Positions 34,638-45,515 of a DNA stretch of 64,000 nt are shown here, in pieces; within the stretch, counting starts at the first letter, position 1; each line of letters opens with the position of its first letter. The notes beneath the pieces are model-generated. The model made no database searches. It had not been told where the DNA came from and worked only from the letters and a program-made list of their open reading frames with translations. The stretch is from assembly GCA_001600175.1 (NCBI GenBank), contig BCJC01000002.1, forward strand, positions 2,019,111 to 2,083,110, given 5' to 3'. Source of the DNA: Erythrobasidium yunnanense. Taxonomy: Eukaryota; Basidiomycota; Cystobasidiomycetes; Erythrobasidiales; Erythrobasidiaceae. The translations under genes were made by a program, and so were the position numbers.

Positions 34638-36007
34638 TCACGAACCCCTGCTCGATGAGCTTGTTCCGGATCGCGACATTGTTGGCCTGGTGGTTGGGGT
34701 ACGGCGCTTTCCGTTCGTAGCCGAAGGAAGGAAGCTTTCCCCTGCGGCCGGACCTAGGCTGCCGCGTCTCGCTAAGCCTGTTGCGGACCGAGACACAGAC
34801 GGTCTACCAGTTTTCTCGATGACACTTGGAGGCTCGTTGCCGTCGTCTTCGCAGATCATGCCGTCTCTCCGCAAGGCATATTGTCCCCGCATATCAAGAG
34901 TATCTCGGAGCTCCTTGTAGCTGAGATTCTGGACGGTGATCCTCGACTGGCGATGGAAGCGCGGCCTGTAGACGTTTCTTCGAAGGATCTGATGCTGCTG
35001 ATGGGATCGGGGATGAAGGCTTTTCTTGCTTTGCGGACAGCTGCAACTCTGGCACTGGCTAGTCGAAGCTCAGCGAGCACTTCGGAGGCAGATGGAGGCC
35101 TACGAATGGTGTATGTCTCTTTGAATTGCCGAAGCTCACACTGTTTCCCGGAATGTGTCCATGCATGCTGCACGGTGGCATCCTGCTCTTCGGCCAACTG
35201 ATCTGCCCACCACGGGCAGCGAGTGCATCTACACATCGGAAGCATGTCAGCAGTCTCAGACTGTCACGTAGTACATAACCTACTTCCAGAAAACCACGTT
35301 ATCTTCCAGATAGCCGTCCCTACAAAGTCCCTCCCCGTCGATCCAAAAGTTATCGCATCCAGGCCATCTGGGTTAGCAGGTCAGTAAGATCTCGCAGAAC
35401 CCACGTAAGTGCTATGTACTGCTTACCCGACTCGGTTGGAGATATGCGTGGTGGCAGGTATGTTAACCTTTGACTTGCTTGCAGCAGAAACGGAGGGTCT
35501 GCGAGTCCCAAGGGCAAATGTTCTGTCTGCGTGTTCCGTTTCTATATGTTCAACGGCTGGATGCATGTTGGCATCAGTGGCTCGTAATGTAAACTCGCAC
35601 ATCGTGCATCTGTGTCCACGCGATGTACAAATCTCAGCTAGGTCCCGTCCTGGCGATTGTAAGAACGCATACCGGAATATCTTCTGGCTGACTAAATCAG
35701 ATATGGCTTTGTTTCGGACGAGGTAAGCGAACCTCTGTTCGATATCGGTGGATCTATGAGTTCATTGTATCAGAGAGCATAGAGAACTGGCTACAGCTAC
35801 GTACTGCGCCATTTCTTGTGTCGGGGATTTATGTGCTGGTTCTGCTGGGTGGTCGCGCGAGTGGATACTAGATCGAGTCACTTGCGAGATGTCTGTTGAA
35901 TGTGAAGGTAAGGCAAGACGGTGTGAAAGCTCAGTGTAATTCATCCCCAGGGTGAGCCTGCAGCATGGGTTTCCGGCCAACGTCCAGGCAAGCCCTTTCG
36001 CTTCCAT
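34638..36007 (-). CDS. Unrecognised protein with two C-X2-C-X16-H zinc modules
   Basis: Five exons: 36007-35801, 35734-35427, 35367-35284, 35228-34974, 34920-34638; 378 residues. Module 1 (about residues 105-135) is CTMC, 16 residues, H, four residues, H. Module 2 (about residues 180-225) is CTRC, 16 residues, H, three residues, H, and later Cys. Module 2 is preceded by WP, then LCRDGYLEDNVVFW, a layout that recalls the BIR fold of Bir1/survivin, but the usual acidic DDP is absent, so the family is unproven. The last 140 residues are basic, Ser/Arg-rich and disordered. The join of exons 4 and 5 (donor GTCTAC, 53 bases) is the only frame-correct choice with a normal length but has a weak donor; the start could also be the Met 21 codons downstream of 36007. 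Confidence 0.62.
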
Positions 36008-36454
36008 TGTAACGATGAAACGGAGGTGCACCAGCGTGGAGGGACCCTAGCTTTCCCTTGCTAGATGGTCCGCATAGGTTGCGACGAGGCTGAATGTTCT
36101 CCGTGACAAATGGTCAGCTGACAGAGATAACGAGGAGGGCGATGGGTCAAGAGGGAGCAGAAGGGAATAGCATTGAGCTCGTTTGAGTGTGATATAGTAG
36201 CTCGCAGCCGTTGGCCATCCTCAGTATGGGCTGAGTTTCAGCAAGGCTATCAATGACCATCATTGGAGTTGTTGTGCGGCATGAGATATTGTGAGCCTTT
36301 AGGAAAGAGTCCTGAAGCATTGCATGCCAGGGATACCCAGAAAATCGTATATCATTGTGTGCGTACAGAATCAAGAAGTGTTCTTTGCTTTTCGCCCGAA
36401 TCAACATCTTCAAACAGCCAAAACAGCCCATCTACACCATATAGCTGTGCAATC
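36008..36454. promoter_or_regulatory. Divergent promoter between zinc-module gene and SmG
   Basis: About 450 bases with no gene-like reading frame; it should hold both promoters. Confidence 0.4.
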
Positions 36455-36815
36455 ATGGCGAAACCAGCAAACCCAGAATGTACGCTCGAAGTGCTGGCGA
36501 AAGCAGGCCAAAAAAGAACGAAAGCAAACGGCTGACTCTGGTTCACGAACACAGTGAAGAAGTTTATGGACAAACGTCTACTCATCAACGTCCAAGGAGC
36601 ACGCAAAGTGACGGGAGTTCTGCGCGGATTCGACATCTTCTTGAATTTGGTGCTCGACGATGCAAAAGACGAGAGCATCCCAGGGAGGGAAGAGCGCATC
36701 ACAGGAGGACCGGTAGTAAGCTGAACATAGTATAGTATTATGTTCTGTGCTAATCCGCACTTCACAGGTCATCAGAGGGAACTCGGTAGCAAGCATCGAA
36801 ATCCTCTCGGTGTAG
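36455..36815 (+). CDS. SMX2: Small nuclear ribonucleoprotein G (SmG)
   Basis: Three exons: 36455-36479, 36555-36715, 36768-36815; 77 residues, the normal length. SmG is one of seven Sm proteins that form the ring on U1, U2, U4 and U5 snRNAs. Sm1 motif: LINVQGARKVTGVLRGFDIFLNLVLDD; Sm2 motif: VVIRGNSVASIEIL. The start MAKPANPE-LKKFMDKRL matches other SmG proteins. The short first exon (25 bases) was chosen because it gives the expected LKKF after splicing. Phases fit and the product is full length. Confidence 0.95.
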
Positions 36816-37488
36816 ACGGTTTCTGCTCCTTCTTTTTGGGCTGGACGGCAAGAGATACCCGTGTGAGGAGTCGAAGAATGTATCATCAGTGTATCACTAC
36901 TACGTGGCAGCAGGAGCGCTCAGAGCAGTCGAAACAACGATAGATTGGCCAGCCTACGTCCTTCTTTTATCAAGGAGTTTAGAAGAAGCAAGAACACTGT
37001 TCTGATGACATATCTACATATCCATACTGATCATATATTACCTGTAGACCATGGCCATCGATGCAGGATTGGCAGAGTGTCCGAGACATCTTCACCTCAA
37101 ATGGTCTGCGGAGGATACAACCAGATACCTGCTGATTCTGTTAGAAGACGACGTTACACTCTGCCGTGTCTCACAGGCACCTAAACAGCTTCTAAGGATC
37201 TCATTCTCAGCCTTGACGGTTATACGCCAGAACATTGTTCGCAAACAAGGTTGAGCAAGCTCAATGAGGTGCATCCCCAGGTCTAGATCTTCATTATCCA
37301 AAGCTCGTCAAAGACAAAATAAAGCACAATGAGGAGCTTTTGAGAGAGACTGACAAAGACAGCTAAGAAACCAGCGGAAGCTGACCCATCAGCACCTTTG
37401 AGCATAATCAGCTAGATGAATCGTTTCTTGTACGGAGCCAGCGCCAAGTCTCGATCCATCTATCCATTGCCGGCAAAGAATACGCTTC
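36816..37488. other. Intergenic stretch between SmG and the first secreted-protein gene
   Basis: About 670 bases between two convergent genes. Several short frames exist but none shows codon-like composition, motif or splice support. Probably two 3' untranslated regions and spacer. Confidence 0.4.
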
Positions 37489-38037
37489 CTAAGCACACAT
37501 TCGAGTGTCTTGCGGGGCAGACTTTTCGGCGAGACCGCTACCGCACTGAAGGCAGATGAGAGCTCCCGCTTCAGGGTGTTCCAGACTCTTTGTTCCAATA
37601 TCTCCTGTAGAGTCAAGCCGGAGCGGGTCAGCGAGGTAATCCGAGGTGTGTATTGCGTGCAGCCTGGACTTACGAGCGCAGTACGACAGATGAGCAGGAT
37701 CAGGGTCTGTGCACTTGTAGTGGGCAGCACCACAGTCGTCTTTGGCCCCTTTGGTGCAGCGGATAAGTTCCATTGTCGATTTGTCTTTCGTAATCTGCGC
37801 TCTCTTCTCATTTGTGAACGGCACACTCCAGTTATCAACCATGACATAGTCGGCTTTACAATCCCAGAAGACGCAGCGGTTGAGCTTGCCGTCCCACTTG
37901 GGGTCGACGGCACCGAGAGATTCGTCGGCATTGCATGCTGGATCGCCGCGTCGGACATGAGGGAAGGCAGCACTGGCGAACAGTGTCTGTAGACCAGCTA
38001 CAGCACCGGAGACGAGGAGAGTTCGTGAAGCGAGCAT
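37489..38037 (-). CDS. Small secreted cysteine-rich protein, paralogue A
   Basis: Two exons: 38037-37674 and 37604-37489; 159 residues. A signal peptide (MLASRTLLVSGAVAGL...) is followed by FPHVRR, a dibasic site of the Kex2 type at about residues 25-30, and a mature part of about 129 residues with ten cysteines. Landmarks shared with paralogue B: SLGAVDP-W, KLNRCVFWDCK, QITKDKST, DDCG, YKCTDPDPAHL-YCAR and, in exon 2, AGALIC. No family is recognised. The 69-base intron has no stop in frame, so a retained-intron form would be readable. Small size, signal, dibasic site and cysteines fit a candidate effector or secreted peptide precursor, but that is inference. The tandem copy lies 513 bases upstream on the same strand. 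Confidence 0.85.
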   Translation of the reverse strand: MLASRTLLVSGAVAGLQTLFASAAFPHVRRGDPACNADESLGAVDPKWDGKLNRCVFWDCKADYVMVDNWSVPFTNEKRAQITKDKSTMELIRCTKGAKDDCGAAHYKCTDPDPAHLSYCARKSRLHAIHTSDYLADPLRLDSTGDIGTKSLEHPEAGALICLQCGSGLAEKSAPQDTRMCA

Positions 38038-38300
38038 AGCTTATAGGTAGAAGTGATGGGCGGAGAGGTAATGAGTGTGTTGATACTGTCTTTGTGGGTC
38101 GATTCGCTGTCTCGCTATTATTTTGAGTGTTTGAGTGGTTAGAAGGAGACAGTTGCTGCAGGACGGACTGGCTTTCGAGTCCTCGCTGCAAAGACACCTT
38201 TCAAGCTCGGCACCCTTGCAGGAAGGTGAGTAAGCTGGCATCAGACTTCTCATCCTACCTTTCGGATCGATAGCAAGGTGGCTTCGGATAAAGGGGCCTC
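38038..38300 (-). repeat. Duplicated upstream region, copy A
   Basis: The 5' flank of paralogue A resembles the 5' flank of paralogue B (39109-39370) in scattered blocks. The longest shared word is AGCTCGGCACCCTTGCAG, at 38204-38221 here and 39291-39308 there; GTCCTCGCTGCA, GAGACAGTTGCTG and AAGCTGGCAT are also shared in the same order. The duplication therefore took the promoter as well as the gene. The remaining bases up to 38549 hold the 3' flank of paralogue B. Confidence 0.8.
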
Positions 38301-38549
38301 GAAAGCAAGCGGGTGACCTGCGCGGGATATCAGCATGATAGAAAACTAGTAAGCTGTCATTCAGATAGATTTAGGGCGACTACGTGTGGCGGAGAAAGCT
38401 TCGAAGAGACTCTGCGAGCATATAGTCGGTGCATTCTGAAAATTTGTGGGCCATACGGTAACCCGTCTTGAATCTAGACAGTCGCCCAGTATAGGTATAA
38501 CCTGACTAAATCCAAACGTACCAAAGCTACTTCTGTTTCGGGACGTGCT

Positions 38550-39108
38550 CTAGTCGCACTGCCTCGTGTTTTGTGGGGATGACGGGTTGGCTAGACCCTT
38601 AGGACATGGGATGCAGATGAGGGCTCCTGCGACTCGATCGTCCAGGCTTTCTTCGCCGTTGTTACCTGGAGATATGGCATGTCAGTACGGTCTCGATTAA
38701 GCGGCTAGTCGAACAACAAGCTGAAAGCTTTCACTTACGAGCGCAGTACGTCAGATGCGCTGGATCCGGATCCGTGCATTTATAGTGGTCAGGACCACAA
38801 TCGTCCTTCGTACCTTTAGTACATCCAATGAGCTCCCTTGTTGATTTATCTTTGGTGATCTGCTTTCGCTTGTCGTCTGAAAAGACTGCACCGAAGGCGT
38901 TGACCATAATATAGTCTGGTTTGCAGTCCCAAAAGACGCATCGGTTCAACTTTTCGTCCCAATGAGGGTCCACAGCACCAAGAGATTGGGCAGCATTACA
39001 CGCGTTGCAAGTTGCATCGCGTCGGACGTGAGGGAAGGCAGCGTTAACGAGGAGTGTCTGTAGACCAGCTACAGCACCGAAGATGAAGAGGGTTCGTGAA
39101 GCGAGCAT
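38550..39108 (-). CDS. Small secreted cysteine-rich protein, paralogue B
   Basis: Two exons: 39108-38739 and 38665-38550; 161 residues. Same plan as paralogue A: signal peptide, FPHVRR dibasic site, cysteine-rich mature part with eleven cysteines, one more than A (TCNACN after the dibasic site). The intron falls at the same codon (GCT-C of YCAR) and the second exon is 116 bases in both genes. The intron here is 73 bases and not in frame, unlike that of A. The copies share long identical stretches but differ by substitutions and small length changes in the mature part, which fits duplication followed by divergence. No known domain. Role unknown. Confidence 0.85.
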
Positions 39109-40217
39109 GGCGTGTAAGAGGGATGTGGTATGCGGAGGAGGTGAACGAATGTGTTGATTAGATTGTAAGTCTAAGTGTGGTCTGCTTGCTTGCTTCTATT
39201 CTGAGTTGGAGAAAAGAGACAGTTGCTGTTGGACGACATTGCTTCTAAGTCCTCGCTGCAGCTTTGGAGTTCGACTTGGCACGCCTTTCTAGCTCGGCAC
39301 CCTTGCAGAAAGTTGAGAAAGCTGGCATAAAACTTCCCACCTTGTTTTTCGGATCTGATGCAAGGTGAACCTGAGTTTGGGCCGGAGAATGAGCGGCCTT
39401 GTCGGTGTGAAGGTATCAACGGCAGGAACCCGAGGTTTCGAAGTAGGAATAGTCCAATCAGCCTTCGCTCGTATCTGGACTGCGAAACTATACGCTACTG
39501 TCAACAAAGCGTGGGGGAGATAGTGAAGGAGCGAGCTGGCTTTGCGTGTACGATATCGATGTATTGGCTGAATATCTATGCTACATGTCTGCCACGAGGT
39601 TTGCGAAAATCTGAATGATGAGGAAACAGTCAGCATCACATTTTCCCATCGGAGCCATCGTAAAGGGGAGAGTGTCATTGGAGGTGATCAGAAAGATTTG
39701 TAATGTGTTTGAAGAATTAATCGGTCATGCTTTGTTTCGTCCATCTTCCGTAAAGAATGAAGGACGGTTTTTGTCCGATTTGCAGAATTCTTATGCTTCA
39801 TCGGATGAGGCGTGAGAGAATAAGACGAGGGAAGGCGAAAGATGAAATCGCTTACCTGCTACAAGCGATTGTCTGTTCTTGCTGTTCGGAAGATAGAGCT
39901 GTAGACCCGCGGAGCCTGAAACCCTTGATTGACAGACAAAGTAGACAAGTGGAGTTAGCACAGAGTCAATGCGGCTATCGAAGAACAAGAGAAGAATAAA
40001 GGTGTGGGGAGGTTGAGATCAGGCTAATAGGTAAACGTGATGTAAACTGTCATTGCGGAGTCCAATGTATGGAAACCGATCCCGAAGTTGTTCGCTTCGA
40101 TATGATTTCATCATCCTTGAATAGGGTGCAGAGGCATGCGCCGAGGCAAGAAAGAGAGAGATGTGAAACTTACATGTTATCGACACGCGAGATATTTGTT
40201 GGAGTGGTCCAGGTTCG
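39109..40217. promoter_or_regulatory. Long intergenic stretch with duplicated upstream region, copy B
   Basis: The part next to paralogue B (39109-39370) is the second copy of the duplicated promoter described for paralogue A. The remaining 850 bases hold only short frames without motifs. I looked for a third copy of the secreted gene and saw none. The right end is the 3' flank of DPH1. Confidence 0.6.
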
Positions 40218-42208
40218 CTAAGCAGTTGCGCTGACTACTGGTGTTGCTTGTGGCTGCAGATTCGCCAGTCTAGCTTTCTCCTCCCTCTCTTTCGCACGCT
40301 GTGCCGTTCTTTCTTTCCTCTCCCTCTCCTTTACGCCCACATGATATCTCGGCGTCCATTTCCCGCCACTTTCATCCGCATAGAAGTCCATGGGATACTC
40401 GCCTAGGTTCTTATTTTTCTCTTCTGACTTCTCACTAGGCGAAGGCGCAGACGAGACCATCCAATCGGCTTTCGCTTTGCCTAACGCGACATTCGCTTCG
40501 TATGGACTTAAGAGCGGTTTGGTAAATGCATAGCCCCAATCTATGCTCAACCGAGGACAGGACGTCTGTACGAAGACTTGGACGTTCTGGAGTATCGAAA
40601 GCTTTATAGGCGATAGTTCAGAGAGGAGGATCGGGATTGTAGAAGTTAGAGGAAGATGTGTCGTTATGCTTGATAGGACAGATAGGGAGCCTTGTCTGCC
40701 TAGCGTGCCTAGTATGACTGCCCAGTTATTGCTTGTCTCGCCGTCTTGTACTTGTAGGGTCTTCCTCGGTACATGCTTCTCAGCCTTTTGCACGCTCTCT
40801 TTCCTCAGCGCTCGCATAGCAGAATGATCATAGCCCTCTTTCGTCATCTTCTTCTCATACGGATCATATCGATATGTCCTATCTTCCAACCACGGATTCG
40901 CAATCATTATGCTCTCCAAGTGAAAGCGCCCATCACCTATGTATAGAAGACCTTGTATGCCTACGTCCAAGGGAAGACGAGGTGCAGTACAGCCTAGGAT
41001 CTCGCCTGGCGATAGAGGCTTCACTTGGGGTATGGTGATTTGATAGCGTACTTTTTTCGGAGGAGTGGGAGGCGAAGCAGTAGACGAGGAGTCGGATGCG
41101 GGTAACGCGAGAGGCATTGATAGGATATCATCTTCGCTTAACAACTCGAGATCTTTCTTGAGGCCATGCACAGCTGCCAAGAATTGCACTGTGCCCACGA
41201 CAGCGAGATGGCATGTCTGCACTTCTTCCTCTTCACCCTCGTCCGACGCAGACGGGCCTTCATCCGCTTCGATGGCCAAAGAAGGCGCCCCGTCTGCCTT
41301 GCAAGACATTAAAGAACCTCGAGGAACGGCTGAAGTGGAAGGAAGACAAGCTGGGAAGTTCAGGCGGACGGTGTCTCTGAGATGTAGCGTGTCGACGCCG
41401 ATCTCTACGAAGACATAAAGGCATCGAATAGTTGTAGTATCGATAGGGACTGTTCGAGGCAGAGTGAAGCTGGTCAGCCTATGCTTCAGGCCAGCTCAGC
41501 GGTGGCAGAAGTAAGGGAAGTAGAGGTGTATGATCAGAAGACACATCTACTTTGGATGTAGAACACGTTGATCGCCATTAGACGAAGACTAATTGCATCT
41601 TCGGTTAATCGAACCATATGTTTGTATTCATCGTTTCGCTTGTGGAAGAACAGGAAAGGGAAGGGAGTGGGAGAGGTAAAAGTGGGCTTACTGAGACAGG
41701 AATGACCGTAGTGAATGAGCATATCGCATCCTAATGCTTTTGCGGTATAATCGTCAACGCAGCATGCTCCGTAGGTCACATCGGCCAGAATGACGGCTCT
41801 GCAACTCGCATTAGCTGACTCCGCACTGTCTCCAGGTTGCGTACTCACTCTGCATCCGTGAACCTCTCTACGAGATCTGCGAGCGCACACGCATACATAG
41901 ACAGGCCTTCAGGCATCTGGGTTTCGCAGAAATTTCAGCCCAAATCACCGTAACTGGGAGTATCGGCCCACCTGCAGTGCGACACGCTGTATCTTGTACT
42001 TCCTGATCTGCCATATGGATTTATGTACTTCGAAGCCATAGTTCTTAGGCAGCAAAGCGTCGATAGCTGCGTTCAGGAAGGCATCTTGGAGTACTTCTTG
42101 CGGGACGGCGTTGATAGAGGAGGGTGTAGGGCCATTGCTTGCTTTATTGGCGCTGTCGCTGTCTGCTGTTCGCCCTATAAAGCGTCGTTTGGGAGGTGCA
42201 GTCGCCAT
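40218..42208 (-). CDS. DPH1: Diphthamide biosynthesis protein 1
   Basis: Four exons: 42208-41972, 41916-41849, 41798-41692, 41449-40218; 547 residues. With Dph2 it forms the radical-SAM-like iron-sulfur enzyme that puts the 3-amino-3-carboxypropyl group on the conserved His of elongation factor 2. Blocks: [53 protein letters not shown] (first cluster Cys), [44 protein letters not shown], and [23 protein letters not shown] (third cluster Cys). A Ser/Asp/Glu-rich insert of about 50 residues follows the first third. Intron 3 is 242 bases, long for this region. A second ATG eight codons upstream (42232) is possible. The C-terminal 60 residues are charged and disordered. Confidence 0.95.
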
Positions 42209-42405
42209 ATGATAAAGCAGAGCCTCGAGCATTTCAAGACTTTGTTAATGGCGGTTGAAGGGTCGGTAAAGAGAGTGTTACATGTTCTGGACAGCTCTGA
42301 TATTCCATGGATACTGTGCTCTGAACTGCTTAAGGCTCTGGATCAACAATCCCTTACCGTTCCTTACCCTCCTGCACACTGACTGAACTGATCAATCCCG
42401 CCAAG

Positions 42406-44274
42406 ATGGCTGAATACGACAAGACGGTGCTGCTCGACGTGCGACATATAACCCTACTACCTACCTATGCGAAGAAATAATGATCCTTATGCCTTTCTTT
42501 ATGCCATTCCTAGCTCATGAAACAGCCTGGAAACAACAAATGCATAGACTGCGGCGCGCCTATGCCCCAGGTGGGCGCACATTCATCTTTCTTATCGTAT
42601 GACATGCTCATACAACTGCCCTCGCGCGCGTCTGGGAACTCTAGTGGGCTTCCGTGAAGTGAGGAACCGGCCTTTATCGTTCGCAAAGCATGGCTGATGC
42701 AAGATTGGGAACAGCCACGGCATATTCGTATGCTTGAACTGCTCAGGCGAACATAGAAGCTTGGGTGTGCATATCAGGTAGGCTGGCTTTACCGTTCATG
42801 CCAAGGCGCGATGGTCCTCTGACGCAGTCTTTCGTTTCTTCTGCCAATATAGCTTCGTGAGGTAAGGAAGAAGATATCTAGGGTCGGATCGACCCAGCCA
42901 TGGCTAAATTCGTTTGCGCCTAAAGGAGCTTGACTATGGATAAGGTAGGTCAGCTCTCGCCGCGTTCGTAATCTAGTTTACTAATATGCAAGCCGTATGT
43001 AGTGGTCGCCAGAGCAAGTCAACAAGATGCAAATCGGCGGAAACAGTGAGCTGTTCTTTCAGGCCTATGGACCAGAATCTACGTACTGACTTTCCATATT
43101 GCCTCCAGCCAAAGCGCTAGGCTTCTTCAAAGCATCGCCTGAGTTCTCGCAAGCTATGAGCATCACTGAGAAGTACAATACGCATTTCGCGTCTCAATAT
43201 CGGGAGAAGGTAGGCTCATCCTGTAACGTGATAGCAGGATCAAAGCTGACTTACTGTTGACACTTCGAGCTCCTCTGTGAAGTCGAAGGACGACCATTCG
43301 TACCATCTGCGGCCCCGCCTCCTAGCGAGACTTCCTCTTCTTCCCTGCGCAAGCCGCGCACCACTACTTCCGGACGTACCTCTCCCGGCGTCTTACCATC
43401 ATCCACCTCTTCTCGTTCCGGAACACCCACAGGCATCGCCTCGAACCTGGGCGGCGCATCCAATCCTTATTCGCAAAAGAGCGCCAACGAGGATTTCTTT
43501 GCTGGTCTAGGCGCGTTCAATGCCAGTCGACCTGATCATCTACCTCCTTCGCAAGGTGGGAAGTACTCAGGTTTCGGATCTTCTCCCTCTCCTTCGGCAT
43601 CCTTCGATTCCAACCCGAGTAATTCACTCTCTTCGCGCGCATTGCCGAGCATAAATGATATCCAGAATGATCCGCTCAAAGCATTGTCGAAAGGATGGGG
43701 GTTCTTCAGCAACACCGTGTCTGCAGCTTCTAAGACGATCAACGAATCAGTCATCCAGCCTGGACTACACAAAGCACAAGACCCAAACCTGACTGGTAAC
43801 CTGTATGGCTACGTAAGTAACGCCGCGCAGATCGCAGCTTCTGGAGCTGCGAAAGGTGGGGAATTATTAGGTGATGGGCTCCGAGCTGGATCTGGACTAG
43901 CGAGACAGCAGGGATACAATGTAGGAGATCTGGGAGCAGGATACGTGGATCGCTTCGCGGCTTCTGCATCGCACTCTGCACGACCCACTCCGGGATACTC
44001 GAATCTGAATGGACAGACTAGTCTTGAAAGCCAAGAAGCTGGAAGAGCCCTACTCGATGATGGAGGAAATGACGATTTCTTCGATTCGCAACTAGGAGGA
44101 GGAGATGATAAAGGCTATGGAAGAGCAACGCCTGCGATGTCGGGCGCAGAAGCTGGATATGGAGCGATGAGTCTGGGTAACGAGAATGCGGCGAGAAAAC
44201 CAGTCACGAAGGGTAGACTGGGTGCCCAGAAGGCGAAACCTCGAGGAGATGATGATTGGGGTAAGCTGGATTAG
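42406..44274 (+). CDS. GCS1: ArfGAP, Gcs1/ArfGAP1 type
   Basis: Nine exons: 42406-42438, 42514-42570, 42645-42658, 42715-42777, 42853-42861, 42926-42944, 43003-43045, 43109-43209, 43270-44274; 447 residues. It activates GTP hydrolysis on Arf at the Golgi and endosomes. The zinc finger CIDCGAPMPQWASV-HGIFVCLNC keeps C-X2-C-X16-C-X2-C; the arginine finger lies in HRSLGVHISFVRSLTMDKW; LGFFKASPEFSQ and KYNTHFASQYREK complete the domain. The C-terminal two thirds are Ser/Gly-rich, with an amphipathic ALPS-like stretch (GWGFFSNTVSAASKTINES). Three coding exons in the catalytic domain are 14, 9 and 19 bases; each is required to keep the family sequence. It is divergent from DPH1 with 197 bases between start codons. 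Confidence 0.94.
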
Positions 44275-44535
44275 ACTGATAACACACCTCGCATCAATAC
44301 AGAACGCATGTCGCTATGGTCTCTGCTCTTGGGCGTAACGTGCTCGCATAGACTATTCTCGCAGTATATGCATACAGCTTGATCCAACGTGTATGCTGTG
44401 CAATGCTCTGCTTCAGGTTGCGGTTATTGCCACCCCTTGACTTTGAGTTGTCACTCCAGGCCGGCTTGTCTCTTCTCCTCGGTCAATCACTTGCCAAGTT
44501 CTTTCTTCCTTCTAGACAATCTATACTATACAACG

Positions 44536-45515
44536 ATGGCAGCTCAAGGCTACTACCAAGGCCAGCAAGGCGGTCCCCAGCAAGATAAAGGCTACGGCCA
44601 ACAGCAGGGAGGGTACTGTGGGCGGGACAATCATTCAGAGAAGATCAGAATCAGAGGCTTATCCGGCTGAATCAATGTAGACCCTCCTCAAGGCGGTCCT
44701 CCTGGTCAATACGGTGTGTCTGCTTTCGGTCCTCTAGGGAGAAGGTCGAAGTGGGCGCGCCGGGCTGTGCTCTGGACTGTCGCACTCGATCTTCCTCGAC
44801 TTTGATCTGGTAGAAGTCATAAGATAGCAATACTGACTAGCTTTACGGTGTGTGATTAGGTCCTCCTGGCGGTCAAGGGCAGTACTACCCCCAGCAGCCG
44901 CAGCAGGCCTGTCAGTTCAATCTCGCTGGGACTCTACCAAGATGAGATAGAGCTGACATGATTCATCTTTCTTTCTGCGAATAGACGGTCAACCTCGTAC
45001 GCTCATCACAGCCTCTTCAGTGCGCAAGCAAGAAGGCTAACTCGGTCTATCCACGTTCCCAGAATACGGCTATCAGCAACAACAGCCCATGATGCAAGGC
45101 GGGCAGCAGCCCGTATACATTGTACGTCAGAGCAGTACTCAAGATGCTTCATTACCAAGAAGAGGAGATACTGAAAATGTCTATTCTTGTCCGTAGCAAC
45201 AGCAAGCACCACCTAAGAAGGGCGGAATGGGAGCTGGAACTGGATGCTGTGCATGTCTTGCTGGTACGTCGAGCTCACAGATGTGCGACTTGGAGACTCG
45301 AGCTGATGTATCGTGATAAATAGGTGCCTGCTTGTGCTGCGTGCGTATCAGCCTCCTTACGATGCTCCAAGTAGCGGAACTAACGCTCTTTCTCTTCACA
45401 TCTACAGTGCGCCGAGGACGCCTTGGCAGATTGCTGTTTGTGCGTCCAGAATCGTGTTCACAGCGAATACGAGCGCCGGCTGACTCGCCTGTCGTCGTTT
45501 CTTTACTGCAGCTAA
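44536..45515 (+). CDS. Gly/Gln/Pro-rich protein with CYSTM-like cysteine tail
   Basis: Eight exons: 44536-44617, 44681-44713, 44860-44910, 44985-44996, 45063-45121, 45197-45263, 45324-45340, 45408-45515; 142 residues. The N-terminal 90 residues repeat Y-G-Q-Q/P-P-Q-G units (GYYQGQQGG, YGQQQGGY, YYPQQPQQ, YGYQQQQPM), and the tail has the dense cysteine block GTGCCACLAGACLCCCAEDALADCCLC, which resembles CYSTM modules of small stress-related membrane-attached proteins. Exons 4 and 7 are 12 and 17 bases. The last 20 residues (after CLCV) are not typical of CYSTM ends, so another short intron near the 3' end is possible. Probably membrane-anchored through the Cys block. Transcript data would easily settle the model. 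Confidence 0.7.

Noticed and set aside
37051-37254. Reading frame starting MAIDAGLAECPRH between SmG and the secreted gene
   Set aside because: Short, no motif, no splice partners, lies between two convergent 3' ends.
39358-39999. Overlapping small frames upstream of DPH1's 3' end, checked as a third secreted paralogue
   Set aside because: None has the signal peptide, cysteine pattern or FPHVRR block.
41450-41691. Possible box C/D snoRNA inside the long DPH1 intron (CGATGA and CTGA-like words)
   Set aside because: The C box is imperfect and no terminal stem pairs around the boxes.
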